Source of the DNA: Bolinopsis microptera
Lineage: Eukaryota; Ctenophora; Tentaculata; Lobata; Bolinopsidae
Assembly (NCBI RefSeq): GCF_026151205.1
Contig: NC_087077.1
Coordinates: forward strand, 6,100,483 to 6,164,482
Direction of reading: 5' to 3'
DNA: 64,000 bases
Shown here: positions 34,013-44,657 of the stretch, in pieces
How the letters are laid out: each line of letters starts with the position of its first letter
Position numbering within the stretch: the stretch's first letter is position 1
Translations under genes and position numbers: made by a program
Notes under the pieces: generated by a model
What the model was told of the DNA's origin: nothing
Databases searched by the model: none
Seen by the model: the letters and a program-made list of their open reading frames with translations, nothing else

Positions 34013-35263
34013 ATGGGTTCAAAATCGATATTCACATTTTCTAAAATTGACGATACTCCTCGTATTGATTCTTACTTTTCTTCTGACAGTGCTTTCTCTC
34101 AAAGTGAATCTATTAAACGTGCACTAAATTCAAGTGCAAATAGTTCTGATAGTATAACTAGTGAATCTGGCAAAGAACCTCCGGCTAAAATGCCAGTTAC
34201 TCACAACTTTCAGTCCAGTATTCGTTTTGATGTTGATAAAGCAAGTGATAACCCGTCCGAACTTACGGATTTAAAATCTCTTATTGTTAGCTTGCACAGT
34301 AAATTTGATCAACATCTAAGTGAGATTAATCCTCAACTTCAAGATATTAATAAACGTTTATCAGCTCTTGAAGAGCATTCCAATACGAATATTAGTTCTG
34401 TAACTCAACTTAGAGAGCGTGTAGTGCAGATCGAGCAGAGCGAGTCGAACCTTGAACAGAGAGTCAGAGAGCTTGAGTCAGTTGGGAGTGAGGGTAGAGA
34501 GGATCAAGAGGAGTGGAAGTGGAGTCCCACAGGATCTGACCGAGTTTCCGTAAAACTTTTAGGTGATTCCAACTCCTCAGGTAAGATCAAGTTTGGGGAC
34601 GGCAAAGGAACACTCGGTCCCGCACTTCCAGGGTCCAGTGTTCACTGCCCAACACTCTCCAACCTCACTAACCCAGATTCCCAAGAGTTCGAGAACGTTT
34701 CAGATGTCGTGATTGCAGTAGGGACAAACGACCTCAGACAGCAAGGCAGCAAACCAGAGGAGCTGGTGGAGAACACCTTCACCTACGTTGCAGCTCTGCT
34801 GAAGAAACGCCCCGAGATTCACGTCCTCCTCCCTGGAGTCCTTCCTATCTGCACGCCTGGTAGTGAGACTAACTCAAAAGTTAAGTTATATAATCATTTT
34901 ATCAAGACTATGTGTAACTCCCACATTCGATTAACCTACATTGATACCAAAGTCTTTATGGCAAATGATGGATCTCTGAAAACTGGACTTGCAATGGGTA
35001 CTGAAGACCCCCTTCATCTAAATACCAGTGGTTTAAAGTTGTATTTTAGTAGGATAAAGTATGCTTTACGTGCCCGTCATGACCTCCCAAATTCCAGGAG
35101 AGTGAAAAGTAACACGAGCCCTAGACCCAGGATTAGAGCAGGAGGAGAAGAGCAGATGGATGCTGAACAAGGATCTCAGAATGACAGAGGTGGAAATAGT
35201 TACCACAGAGGACGGGGAGGTGGAACTCGCAGAGGACGGAACTCCAACAGAGGAAGAGGATGA
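34013..35263 (+). CDS. LINE ORF1: coiled coil, SGNH-hydrolase-like domain, RGG tail
   Basis: From ATG 34013 (MGSKSIFTFSKIDD) 416 residues. After a Ser-rich, probably disordered start, residues about 85-160 form a heptad-rich coiled coil (LQDINKRLSALEEH, LRERVVQIEQ, LEQRVRELE). Residues about 175-345 look like an SGNH/GDSL esterase fold: VSVKLLGDSNSSGK (block I with Ser), VVIAVGTNDLRQ (block III GxND) and DPLHLNTSGLKLY (block V DxxH). The C-terminus is an Arg/Gly tail (RGRGGGTRRGRNSNRGRG) likely to bind RNA. ORF1 proteins with esterase domains are known from CR1/L2-type LINEs; here it accompanies an L1/Tx1-like ORF2. It probably forms ribonucleoprotein with the element RNA. Confidence 0.85.
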   Translation: MGSKSIFTFSKIDDTPRIDSYFSSDSAFSQSESIKRALNSSANSSDSITSESGKEPPAKMPVTHNFQSSIRFDVDKASDNPSELTDLKSLIVSLHSKFDQHLSEINPQLQDINKRLSALEEHSNTNISSVTQLRERVVQIEQSESNLEQRVRELESVGSEGREDQEEWKWSPTGSDRVSVKLLGDSNSSGKIKFGDGKGTLGPALPGSSVHCPTLSNLTNPDSQEFENVSDVVIAVGTNDLRQQGSKPEELVENTFTYVAALLKKRPEIHVLLPGVLPICTPGSETNSKVKLYNHFIKTMCNSHIRLTYIDTKVFMANDGSLKTGLAMGTEDPLHLNTSGLKLYFSRIKYALRARHDLPNSRRVKSNTSPRPRIRAGGEEQMDAEQGSQNDRGGNSYHRGRGGGTRRGRNSNRGRG

Positions 35264-36181
35264 ACGGTATATCTCACTCTATCCCACGGTCAGAGTGTTG
35301 TGTTCTAAATTATAAACCACTTTACAAAGCTTAATTCTGAGTAGCATCTTCCTTTTCCTAGTACGCAGTGTAACGTTATAATTTTTACTTAATTTAGGAG
35401 CTTCTGTCCCCCCACAATTTTTGCGATATCTCGTGACTACCTAGTATTATACTACTCATCGACTGTTCGGTATATTTCCAAATCTAACAACTTCATGGCA
35501 GTTTACAATGTGCCATTTATTAGTTTTTTCATCATGTCGTACGACACATTACCCACCTTTATCAGGGTTTATCTTGCCCGCTCACAAACCTCTTCTCTTA
35601 GCAGCTTCACTGCACCATCTTGCCGGCTCATACACTCGTCACCATGTCCGGGTTCATTCACAGCAGGCACCAGGTTCAGGGGTTGGGCCGGGCTGGTCAG
35701 GCGGTGTGGTGTTGGTTGATGGGGGGGTTTGTTGTTGGGTGATGGTGTGTGGGCTTGGGCCAGGTGGTGGCGAGGTCAGGTTCACCTTTCACCTCTCACA
35801 TCCAGCCACTTGAGCCTTTCTAGCCAGATTGATTTCCCTCTGACTTCTATATTGGAGAGTATCAGCTTAGAAGCTTATAGTATTAGGGGGACGCCCCATC
35901 ACGGGATTTCTAGGACTTGTTTAAGCGTATAAAATACATTTACTATATGGGCTATAGCAGCGTTATTTCAGCAATTTCTTGTTTAATGATTCATACATCT
36001 ACTAGTAATAAGATGTGTGATTGCGTGTGTTTTTATCATTTTGTTTTTTTGTCATTGTACAATAACTACTACGTCATTCTTTGCAATATTGGGAGAAACG
36101 GTACTAGACTCAATACTAGCTTTACTCGTCACGAACTTAGTGAAAATAACTTTAGAGCGGCGGCTAATTTCAGAATTTACA

Positions 36182-39100
36182 ATGTCAGAAAATGACAGTG
36201 TAGGAGCCAGTCTTAGGGTAGGTTCTTTCAATTGCAATGGCCTCGGAAACCCCGAGAAACGTAGATCGGTTCTTGGTTGGCTACTAGCTAAACCAGAAGA
36301 TATTATTATGGTACAAGAATCTCACTCTGTAGTTGAAACGGAAGACTTCTGGAGGACAATCTGGGGGGGAGATATTTATTTCAATCATGGTACCTCTAAG
36401 TCCACTGGGGTTACATTCCTGGTCAAACCCAATTCTAATATTAAAATTTGCAGTCACAGGATCATCACACAGGGACGTGTATCACTGTTAGAAATTGAGA
36501 AGGATTCCATCAAGTATTGCTTGGTAAACGTCTATTGTCCTAATAGCAATGATACTTATGTTGTAGAGAACTTGTTCCTGGAAACTCTAGGACGTACAAG
36601 GGATGATTATCGTATCTTGGCTGGGGACTGGAATACTATCTTAAATAATAATCTTGATAAATATGGTGGTAATAGTTCCCACAGTAATACTAAGCGTCAG
36701 CAATATTTGAACCAGGTGACCGCTGATTATGGCATCAGTGATATCTTCCGTCTTAGTAGGGGTAATGAGCGTGTTTATACTCACGTAAATAAACAGCACA
36801 AAACCCAAACACGCCTAGATTTCTTCCTTATAGATGATAGTCTGGTTAATTATCCGGTCTGTAACGCAGATATTAGTCATGGTTTTCGATCTGATCACAG
36901 CTACATTTCATTATCTCTACAGGGTTCCCCCATTAAACGTGGAATAGGATATTGGAAACTTAATAATAGCCATCTAAATAATGAGTCGTTTTTGAGTAAT
37001 GTACGGGAGATTATCAATGAAACTGCTGACAGTAATTTTGATTCGTACTCGGGACTCTGGGACGTGATTAAAATGAAAATTAAAGATTTTGCGATCAGAT
37101 TCGGAAAAAAAGAAAAGAAAGAAAAAGTTGCAAAAAAGAAAAAAATATCCTCTGATATTGAAGGGGTTAAAAAGATAACTGATTTTATGCAGAAAGATGA
37201 TCTGCGCAAAAAATTGTATGACTTGGAATCCCAGCTTGATGGTATCATTAAAGCTGAGGTTAACGGGGCCATGACCAGGTCTAGGATTCAGTGGACAGAG
37301 GAGGGTGAAAGGTCCACCAAATATTTCTTCGGGCTGGAGAAAAGTAGAGCTAAAAAAAAGTCTATTACCAAACTTATTAACAGCGATCAGAGTGTACTAC
37401 GCACACAGCAGGATATTTCTGAGCACGTAGTTAACTTTTATCAGGACATCTTTAGCTCTACGAATCCAAACGAACATGAAATAACCGATTATATTAATTC
37501 CAGTAACCTAGATACTATTGATCAGGAGAACGCTGATAGGTTAGATAGGCCAATTTCCCTCCTGGAGATGGATAGTATTATCAGTAAATTTAAGAAAAAT
37601 AAATCTCCAGGGTGGGACGGCCTCACTGCTGAATTCTACAAAGTATTCTGGGAGGACATTAAGAATATCCTATTTAACTCCTTTTTAGAGTCGGTTGATA
37701 ATGGGGTTATGTCACCTTCACAACGTCTAGGAATTATAACACTTATCCCGAAACCTAAAACCCCCATTGAGTTAAACTATATAAAGAACTGGCGACCAAT
37801 CACCCTTTTGAATGTAGACTATAAGATATTCACTCATATTATAAAAAATAGGATCTTAAGTTCACTTCCAACACTTATTAGTACAGCCCAATCCGGGTTT
37901 CAAAAAGGGAAGAGTACCAGCGATAATCTGATCTTAATGTATCTAACCTTAGAACATTACCATGAGAACCAAGAGGATACTGGTATGATTATGCAGGTCG
38001 ACCTCCAACGGGCTTTCGACTCGGTCGAACATAAGTTTCTTTTCAGTGTCTTGGAAGGTATGGGGTTTGGAAATTATTTAATCAACTTGGTGAGAGTGGC
38101 ATTTCACGCTGGTATGAGTTACGCTAACGTTAACGGACACCTTAGCAGCCCTGTTCACATACTTCGTGGCGTCCATCAGGGGAGCCCCCTTTCCCCAATT
38201 CTTTTCCTCCTAGTGTCCCAGGTACTTAGTAATAAGCTACAGTATAACCCTTATATTAAAGGCCTCAGCATTAATGGTATCGACATACTCATGAGTCTGT
38301 TTGCTGATGACACGGATCTGTACCTGGATCCCTCCCAGGCTTGCGTAGATGCAGTTATACTAGAGCTCAACCTGTTCGGTCAGCACTCAGGCTGTAAGCC
38401 CAACATCAGTAAAACTAAGTGCATACCTTTAGGAGCTACCAGAGACAACACTAGTCTTCGAAATTACCTTACCAGTACATACGGGGAAGACATGGTAGCT
38501 AACGAGTTTACAGCATTAGGAGTCAAGTTCGACAACACGTCTAGTGGAGCTGATCTCTGCAAAATGAACTACCACAGTAAACTTAGTAACGCCAGCACCG
38601 CTATCAACACCTGGAGTAAGAGAGACTTAACTCTGATAGGAAAGTGTACAATTATTAAATCTCTTATTCTTTCCCAGTTCACTTACCTTATCATACCACT
38701 AGAAACTCCTGATACTAACACCATCAGTAAAATAGACACTATGATATTTCACTTCTTGTGGGGTTGTAAGAGGGATAAGTTGAAACGTGATATTGTTACT
38801 TCTCCTCGTGAATGTGGGGGTCTAGGTCTCTTCTATACTAACGATTTTATTATAGGTTTAAAAGTGTCACTTATAGGAAAAGTTATCGATCCTAATTTCC
38901 AACATGCCTGGAAAAATATTATCATCAATCAGCTTTTACACCCAAATATACCAACTGTGTGTATAGAAAACTGCCTCACATTAAAGAATACTGGTTTTAC
39001 CTTTAACCTTCTTCGCCAGTATAAGCTTTGGAAGTCTATTTCTTCACAGTCAAGTAAGAGTACAGTCAACCACTGTGTGTGGGGAAGCGACGTAATAACG

Positions 39101-39964
39101 GACATTGGCTCCAAGCTCTGGAACGATATTCTTATTGATAGAAATATCATCTATCTTTCTGATTTCGTTTCAGAGGAAGGTAACCTCTTAAGTTTTCAGC
39201 AATTTCTGAGAAAGTGGGGCCAAACAAGTAGTATAATCTCTTCGACTCAATATGCGAGTATAAAATTGGGAATACGTCGATTTAATAATACCGATACGTT
39301 TACAAGTAACATTACATTTATCGATACCCAACTTTCACTTCGCTTTTGGGGAGGTAGGAATACCCCCAACTCTAGAGATACTCCTCTCACTATCAAAGGT
39401 AGAAACATTAGAGATACCATGTCTAAGCGTTTAGATCCCAGCACCCTTCCTCCAATGAGGAACTGGAGTGCTAACCTCTCCTTAACGGATATTGATTGGA
39501 TTAGTATTTTTACGGATATTTTTACTTCTTTCTCAAATAACTTCAAACTTATTCAGTACCAATATAAGCTCCTTCACCGGATTAGTACTTGTCGGTACAT
39601 GAGATATAAAATGAAGATTGAAAAAGATAGTCCAAATTGCTCGTTATGTAATCACAACCTCGAAACTATCTCTCACATATTTATTGACTGTCCAGCCACA
39701 AGCTCTTTCCTACAGGGAGTAAATCTGTTTATTAGATCGAATATTGACGCAAATTATGACGACCCATATCGCCACTATTTGATTTGCTTAAATCACAGAG
39801 ATAAAAGTGTTAACTTCATAAATTCGGTTTGCTGTTGGTTTATTGGAAGGAGTTTCCAGAACAAGGAACCCCTATTCTGGGAGCGATATCTTAAACATCT
39901 TAAGCTTTTCTTATTAGGTGAAAAACCGGATATTATACGGTGTCTTAAAGACGTTATACCTTGA
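36182..39964 (+). CDS. LINE ORF2: endonuclease, reverse transcriptase, zinc knuckle
   Basis: Start taken at ATG 36182 (MSENDSVGASLRVG), as the frame upstream lacks ATG and reads like UTR; 1260 residues. Endonuclease: SFNCNGLGNPEKR, IIMVQESHS (Glu), ILAGDWNTIL (Asp, Asn), GFRSDHSYISL (SDH). RT: KSPGWDGLTAEFYKVFW, LIPKPK, NWRPITLLNVDYKI, AQSGFQKGKST, MQVDLQRAFDSVEH, GVHQGSPLSPILFLLVSQ, SLFADDTDLYLD (catalytic FADD). C-terminus: CSLCNHNLETISHIFIDCPA (Cys/His knuckle). The SPGWDGLTAEFYK and FADDTDLY forms are those of the L1/Tx1 group. No stop or frameshift, so target-primed reverse transcription could be possible. Tx1 elements often insert at specific sites, here next to a Harbinger gene. Confidence 0.93.
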   Translation: MSENDSVGASLRVGSFNCNGLGNPEKRRSVLGWLLAKPEDIIMVQESHSVVETEDFWRTIWGGDIYFNHGTSKSTGVTFLVKPNSNIKICSHRIITQGRVSLLEIEKDSIKYCLVNVYCPNSNDTYVVENLFLETLGRTRDDYRILAGDWNTILNNNLDKYGGNSSHSNTKRQQYLNQVTADYGISDIFRLSRGNERVYTHVNKQHKTQTRLDFFLIDDSLVNYPVCNADISHGFRSDHSYISLSLQGSPIKRGIGYWKLNNSHLNNESFLSNVREIINETADSNFDSYSGLWDVIKMKIKDFAIRFGKKEKKEKVAKKKKISSDIEGVKKITDFMQKDDLRKKLYDLESQLDGIIKAEVNGAMTRSRIQWTEEGERSTKYFFGLEKSRAKKKSITKLINSDQSVLRTQQDISEHVVNFYQDIFSSTNPNEHEITDYINSSNLDTIDQENADRLDRPISLLEMDSIISKFKKNKSPGWDGLTAEFYKVFWEDIKNILFNSFLESVDNGVMSPSQRLGIITLIPKPKTPIELNYIKNWRPITLLNVDYKIFTHIIKNRILSSLPTLISTAQSGFQKGKSTSDNLILMYLTLEHYHENQEDTGMIMQVDLQRAFDSVEHKFLFSVLEGMGFGNYLINLVRVAFHAGMSYANVNGHLSSPVHILRGVHQGSPLSPILFLLVSQVLSNKLQYNPYIKGLSINGIDILMSLFADDTDLYLDPSQACVDAVILELNLFGQHSGCKPNISKTKCIPLGATRDNTSLRNYLTSTYGEDMVANEFTALGVKFDNTSSGADLCKMNYHSKLSNASTAINTWSKRDLTLIGKCTIIKSLILSQFTYLIIPLETPDTNTISKIDTMIFHFLWGCKRDKLKRDIVTSPRECGGLGLFYTNDFIIGLKVSLIGKVIDPNFQHAWKNIIINQLLHPNIPTVCIENCLTLKNTGFTFNLLRQYKLWKSISSQSSKSTVNHCVWGSDVITDIGSKLWNDILIDRNIIYLSDFVSEEGNLLSFQQFLRKWGQTSSIISSTQYASIKLGIRRFNNTDTFTSNITFIDTQLSLRFWGGRNTPNSRDTPLTIKGRNIRDTMSKRLDPSTLPPMRNWSANLSLTDIDWISIFTDIFTSFSNNFKLIQYQYKLLHRISTCRYMRYKMKIEKDSPNCSLCNHNLETISHIFIDCPATSSFLQGVNLFIRSNIDANYDDPYRHYLICLNHRDKSVNFINSVCCWFIGRSFQNKEPLFWERYLKHLKLFLLGEKPDIIRCLKDVIP

Positions 39965-40484
39965 TGACCATTTTATACCCAAAGTTCTGGATCCACTATA
40001 CACTCTTGTTTACTTATTCTCTCGAAATTACAGCCGTGTCTTACCTTTACCCTTTATTTCACAAGTTGTAGCCAGTGGAGTTATCTCCACTACTAGTATT
40101 GATATAGAGTCATATTTAAAACCAGTAGTATCTCTCCTTTTTCTCTCCATCTTATGTGCATTTTATTACTCTATATCCACTGACTTTATTCGACGTATTA
40201 TCTAAAAGAATAAAAAAATTTGTGTGCGTGTGTTTTTATATTTATTTTGCTACGGCGCATGTGAAACCCCAGGGCATCCAGCACCGGAGAAGCTGAAATG
40301 ACACTCTCTGAACCCTTGGTGCCGCTCAGATTTTGCCTCTTGGCTGGCAAGCCGAGTCTTGATCGATTAACTCAGCTTCTTCGGTACAACACAGACCGGA
40401 GGGTACTATTAGCCGCTTTGCCGGTGGTATCCTCCTGGTGTCCTGGGGTTTGGCAGGTTCCTCATTTAAAAAAAAAAAAAAAAA

Positions 40485-40522
<38 letters not shown>
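39965..40522 (+). other. LINE 3' UTR and poly(A) tail
   Basis: Non-coding between the ORF2 stop and the A tract at 40468-40522, which has a single T at 40486. No AATAAA directly before the tail; a TAAAAGAATAAAAA block is near 40203. Confidence 0.75.
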
Positions 40523-40523
<1 letters not shown>

Positions 40524-41249
40524 ATACTGGCTACAAAAAGCATTTTAGTAGTCCGAAGCTGTTCCAACATAAATTGAAACTGAGGTAAAAAGATGCCTAG
40601 CATCAAGTTAAATTTTAAATCATTATGACTGAGTTATGAATATCAAAATAAGGTAGGTGGTCGTTTCGAAGTAAGAATCCTGCAGCTGCACTGAAATATT
40701 GAAATAAATTTTTTTTCGTGCACATACAGAATGAATGGTTAATAATTTAATATATATGTAGACCAAGGTCTGTGCACGGGATGCTTCCTGGAAGAATACC
40801 AATCAAATAATATGATATATATGAGTAGTAACCATATTTACTATGCAAAATGCCCCAACCACATAGTGTAAATTTATATAGAATTCAAATTCCATATCAT
40901 CATTAAACCTCAATACCTAGTCAATATAATAGCCCAAGCAAAATTAAATAACTTCTTATATACCTTACTGTCATACTACAAATTAATTAAACAATTGAAA
41001 TCTGTTGACCAGAGAATAAATTTCTAAGCCTAATGCAAGTGAAATAATTTAGATGCAATAATGAATGCCTAATGTGAGTATCATTTGTCAATGTCCTTGT
41101 AAAAAAGTCTGTACAAGAGATATGAGTAACTAATATAGAAGAAAAAACAGGAAGTTGTCGTCTGTTGTAAAATAAATAAAATATCTAGAATATAAATTAG
41201 AATATAAAATACATTCAGTCAATGTGTCGTCAATAAACTGTACAATTAT
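40523..41249. other. AT-rich sequence between two LINEs, nothing recognised
   Basis: The first bases form the right target duplication of the preceding LINE. No ORF or repeat was recognised. By deletion of the LINE this is contiguous with the Harbinger upstream region, but no matching terminal sequence (GGTGGGCACACC) was found here. Confidence 0.4.
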
Positions 41250-41526
41250 CAAATGTTAAAACTGGGTGATACAGTCACCAAAAAAAATACTAAGTATGAT
41301 AAGTTAATAAATTAAATGTGGTCTATAAAACTACCACTAAGTATAATAGGTCAATAAATTAAAAGTGGTTTATAAAACTACCACTGTGGGAACTGGGAAC
41401 CCCTTCTCCAGTTAAAACATGTCAGTCATGTGCAAAATCAATCAGAATGGTAAGGTGGTAAAAAAGGGAATATCTTTTCGATACATCAATTATATATGCC
41501 TCAGATTTAAAAGAATTAGAAGTTAC

Positions 41527-44502
41527 TTAGTTATCGACGACTATGATTGCAGTGTAAAATTTGTCATATGAATTGTCGACGGTATAATTAGGGTCTGTTG
41601 TTATAGATGATAGTAGCTGTTTCTTATACGAATCACTAAAGCTTTTAACATCGGGCAGATTTCGTAGATCTGTTGGAACATTATTCCAACATTTTGCCCC
41701 CAAGTATTGAAAGTTTTTATGTGATGTTGATCTATTGACATAAAGGTTGCAGCTTTCGCCGCTCCTACTACCTCCTGATATGTAACTAAATTTGTTCATA
41801 AAGTTTGTAGGACAATTGTCATGGATGATTCTAAACATATAATTTGACAGGTGGAGTTGTCGTCTAAGATGGAGTGGTAACCATTTCATGTCTCTATAAA
41901 CATTAAGGCTGCTCTCTGTTTTTGGAACGTTGAGAGCTATTTTGGCTACCTTTTTGTACAGAGTGTCAAGTTCAGCAAGTTTTGTCTTGCCAGCTCTACA
42001 ATAGATCGTGTCTAAATAATCGAATTGTGGCAACATGAGTGCATTGGCAAACATTTTCCTATATTTAATGGGTAGCAGTGCTTTACTTCTATACATGGCA
42101 CCAATTCTCTTCATGACCTTCCTAATAATATAATCTACATGGCTTTTGAAGTTTAATTTACTATCTAGAATGAGGCCAAGATATTTTGTCTCTTTGCACT
42201 CCTTGATTGTGAAAGTTACCTCATTACAATCAATGGTTATTTCATCATGTTGGTCAACAGAATCAAACAATAGGAATTCAGTCTTCTTTTCATTGAGTGA
42301 TAATTTATTAACACTGAGCCATTTAAAGATTGTCATAAGTTCTATTTTCATGTTTATAAATGTGCTTCTGCAGGTTTGATCAAAGAATAGTGCACCATCA
42401 TCTGCAAATAGAAAGGGCTTAGATAGGTTACAGGCATAAATGATGTCATTTATGAAGATACTAAATAATATAGGCCCAATGATGCTTCCTTGTGGTACAC
42501 CACTCAGAACTTCTAAAAATGAGCTTAGATTGCCATTGATCCTAGTGCATTGATATCTACAAGATAAGAAGTTCTTAAACCAGGTTAAAGCAATGCCACC
42601 AATTCCATAATATGCCAATTTTTGAAGCAATATTTCATGATTCACTGTGTCAAAGGCCTTCTTAAGATCAAGAAAGATGATTCCTGGTTTATAAGACTTA
42701 GATTTACTCATATATATTTCGTCCATCAGATCGTACATCAGATAAGTTGTGGAGTGATTTTTCCGAAAGCCATATTGATGCCGGATGAAAAGTTTGTTCT
42801 CTTCCATGTAATCAGTGAGTTGCTTGCCGACAAAGTATTCTATAAGTTTTCCTACAAGTGGAAGGATGGATATTGGCCTGTAATTATTAGGATCATCTTT
42901 CATTCCTGCCTTATGGATGGGAGTTACTCTAGCTTTTTTACAAAGGGTTGGTACAACACCTGTATTAAGGCTCAGATTGACAATGTGGGTCAGTGGCTCA
43001 ACTATGTGTGGTACAGCTTGCTTAAGTAAAAATAGAGGCACATTGTCATATGAGGCCTTGTCATTCTTGAGCGTTTCGACATACATTAGGATATCAGTTT
43101 CATTTATTTCTTGGAATCTATCAAATGAGATATTAGAAGTTCTAGGAGGTAAAAAATCAGTAAAACTAACTCTTTCAATATTGGGGGCCTGATTTTGTAA
43201 TCTTGATCCAACATTTGCAAAATGAAAGTTAAATAGCTCAGGATCATTCTCATTGATAGTTTGACAATTAGTTGTACCAGGGGTCATATTTGATGCCAGT
43301 TTGATAGTTTTCCATATCCCTTTAAGATCATTCTTGGCACTTTTAACTTGTAGATCATCGATTACATTAGCCTTTTTGCAGGTTTTAGCTAATTTATTTC
43401 TAATATTTCTCTGAATCTTGTAGCAATCCCAGGCCTCATTACACTTTATACATTTGCTACATGTACCACATTTATTGCAATTTCCATTGTCTCTCTTATC
43501 CTTCTTTTTACGGAATTTCTTTAGAAGAAAATGTGTATGATTAATGGCATTTAAAAGTTCAGTAGAAGGTTTATGTATGAACTTTTCATGCCTTTCTATG
43601 GTCTTGCAAGGGAAGAAGGTTGCATATGCCTGTTCAATATGATGACAAAGGCCAGCAGTGATAGCTTCAACATCTGTACTTTCCAATAGTGGACTGTAAT
43701 CAGAACAGGTATCTAGATAGTCTAAGAATTGTTTAACATTACGTTTACAATGATTTCTAATTTCAACCTTCTCAAATTTAGGAGCTATAGGTACTTTACA
43801 ATCTATCTCACACATAATAGCTTGATGATCTCCAATACGTTCATCAAGAACAGAAGATTGGACAAAATCTGCATAACAGTTAGTGAATATTACATCAATA
43901 GTAGTCTGGGTAAAATTGTCTCCACGTTTAGCAACTCTAGTTATCCCTTGAATGGTTTGAACTAGATTGTAACATCTCAAGGTCATATCTAATTTTTTGT
44001 ACTGGGTGGATGAGATATTATTCTGGTCAATGTTTATATCCCCAATCCAGATAACCTTTTTCCCATTCAATTTTTTCATGCAAAAATGAATGTATTCAAT
44101 AAAGTTATCAACACTGCAATAATTTCCAGAGCGATAGAAGCAGCAAACATTGATCTTGCTATTCTTAAGCTTCACCCATAATGCTTCAATGTTATCAAGC
44201 TTACTATCCATAACTAATTCTGTGTAAGCTAGTTTTTTGTTTATCATTAAGCCACAACCACCCCTAGAACTGTTTGGCCTGTCGCATCGCATAAGGTTGA
44301 AGGAGGAAGGAATATTTATGGTGTCTGTGTCAATAGTATCATTAAGATTCATCTCATTTAGGGAAAGTATGTCTAATTTATGATCTCTAATAAGTTGGGA
44401 AAGTTCATTACTTTTAGCTAAATTGAGAAGCCCTCCTTGAATGTTACAATGACCAATGCAGAGGTTGTGAAACCTATCAGCTGCATTATTAAAATTTGTC
44501 AT
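41527..44502 (-). CDS. CR1-like LINE ORF2: endonuclease and reverse transcriptase
   Basis: 991 residues from ATG 44502. Endonuclease: CIGHCNIQGGLLN, ILSLNEMNLND (Glu), VIWIGDINIDQNN (Asp, Asn), IGDHQAIMCEI (DH). A Cys-rich insert, CNKCGTCSKCIKCNEAWDC, sits between endonuclease and RT. RT: RVTPIHKAGMKDDPNNYRPI, QYGFRKNHST, IFLDLKKAFDTVNH, LSGVPQGSIIGPILFSIFIN, LFADDGALFF (catalytic ADD), TKYLGLILDSKLNFKSH, and a C-terminal GAKCWNNVPTDLRNLP. The motif forms place it near CR1/Jockey-type LINEs. The Cys cluster (CxxC repeated) could be a zinc site and is unusual at this place. Confidence 0.92.
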   Translation of the reverse strand: MTNFNNAADRFHNLCIGHCNIQGGLLNLAKSNELSQLIRDHKLDILSLNEMNLNDTIDTDTINIPSSFNLMRCDRPNSSRGGCGLMINKKLAYTELVMDSKLDNIEALWVKLKNSKINVCCFYRSGNYCSVDNFIEYIHFCMKKLNGKKVIWIGDINIDQNNISSTQYKKLDMTLRCYNLVQTIQGITRVAKRGDNFTQTTIDVIFTNCYADFVQSSVLDERIGDHQAIMCEIDCKVPIAPKFEKVEIRNHCKRNVKQFLDYLDTCSDYSPLLESTDVEAITAGLCHHIEQAYATFFPCKTIERHEKFIHKPSTELLNAINHTHFLLKKFRKKKDKRDNGNCNKCGTCSKCIKCNEAWDCYKIQRNIRNKLAKTCKKANVIDDLQVKSAKNDLKGIWKTIKLASNMTPGTTNCQTINENDPELFNFHFANVGSRLQNQAPNIERVSFTDFLPPRTSNISFDRFQEINETDILMYVETLKNDKASYDNVPLFLLKQAVPHIVEPLTHIVNLSLNTGVVPTLCKKARVTPIHKAGMKDDPNNYRPISILPLVGKLIEYFVGKQLTDYMEENKLFIRHQYGFRKNHSTTYLMYDLMDEIYMSKSKSYKPGIIFLDLKKAFDTVNHEILLQKLAYYGIGGIALTWFKNFLSCRYQCTRINGNLSSFLEVLSGVPQGSIIGPILFSIFINDIIYACNLSKPFLFADDGALFFDQTCRSTFINMKIELMTIFKWLSVNKLSLNEKKTEFLLFDSVDQHDEITIDCNEVTFTIKECKETKYLGLILDSKLNFKSHVDYIIRKVMKRIGAMYRSKALLPIKYRKMFANALMLPQFDYLDTIYCRAGKTKLAELDTLYKKVAKIALNVPKTESSLNVYRDMKWLPLHLRRQLHLSNYMFRIIHDNCPTNFMNKFSYISGGSRSGESCNLYVNRSTSHKNFQYLGAKCWNNVPTDLRNLPDVKSFSDSYKKQLLSSITTDPNYTVDNSYDKFYTAIIVVDN

Positions 44503-44657
44503 CTTGTGAATCTTATTAATTCACAATGGAATGAATAAAAGTTGTAAAGTTGTGTTTAAACTAAAAAACAGAATAAAAGCAGGTTGTATTTGTCTGGATG
44601 TCGTACTGTAAAAATAAAACTGATGGTAGGAGTGTTATGTCAGTATTCAGCAGTATT

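Larger units (their letters stand above)
33747..40522 (+). mobile_element. Full-length L1/Tx1-like LINE with target-site duplication
   Basis: The element is flanked by CATACTGGC at 33738-33746 and at 40523-40531, the latter directly after an A-rich tail at 40468-40522. This gives a 9-12 bp target duplication (adjacent A residues are ambiguous) and a length near 6.8 kb. It has two long open frames with no breaks, a 3' UTR and poly(A), so it is a recent insertion and possibly active. It interrupts the region upstream of the Harbinger transposase. 33747-34012 is the presumed 5' UTR; 35264-36181, between the ORFs, is non-coding and GT/GC-rich around 35640-35790. Confidence 0.88.
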
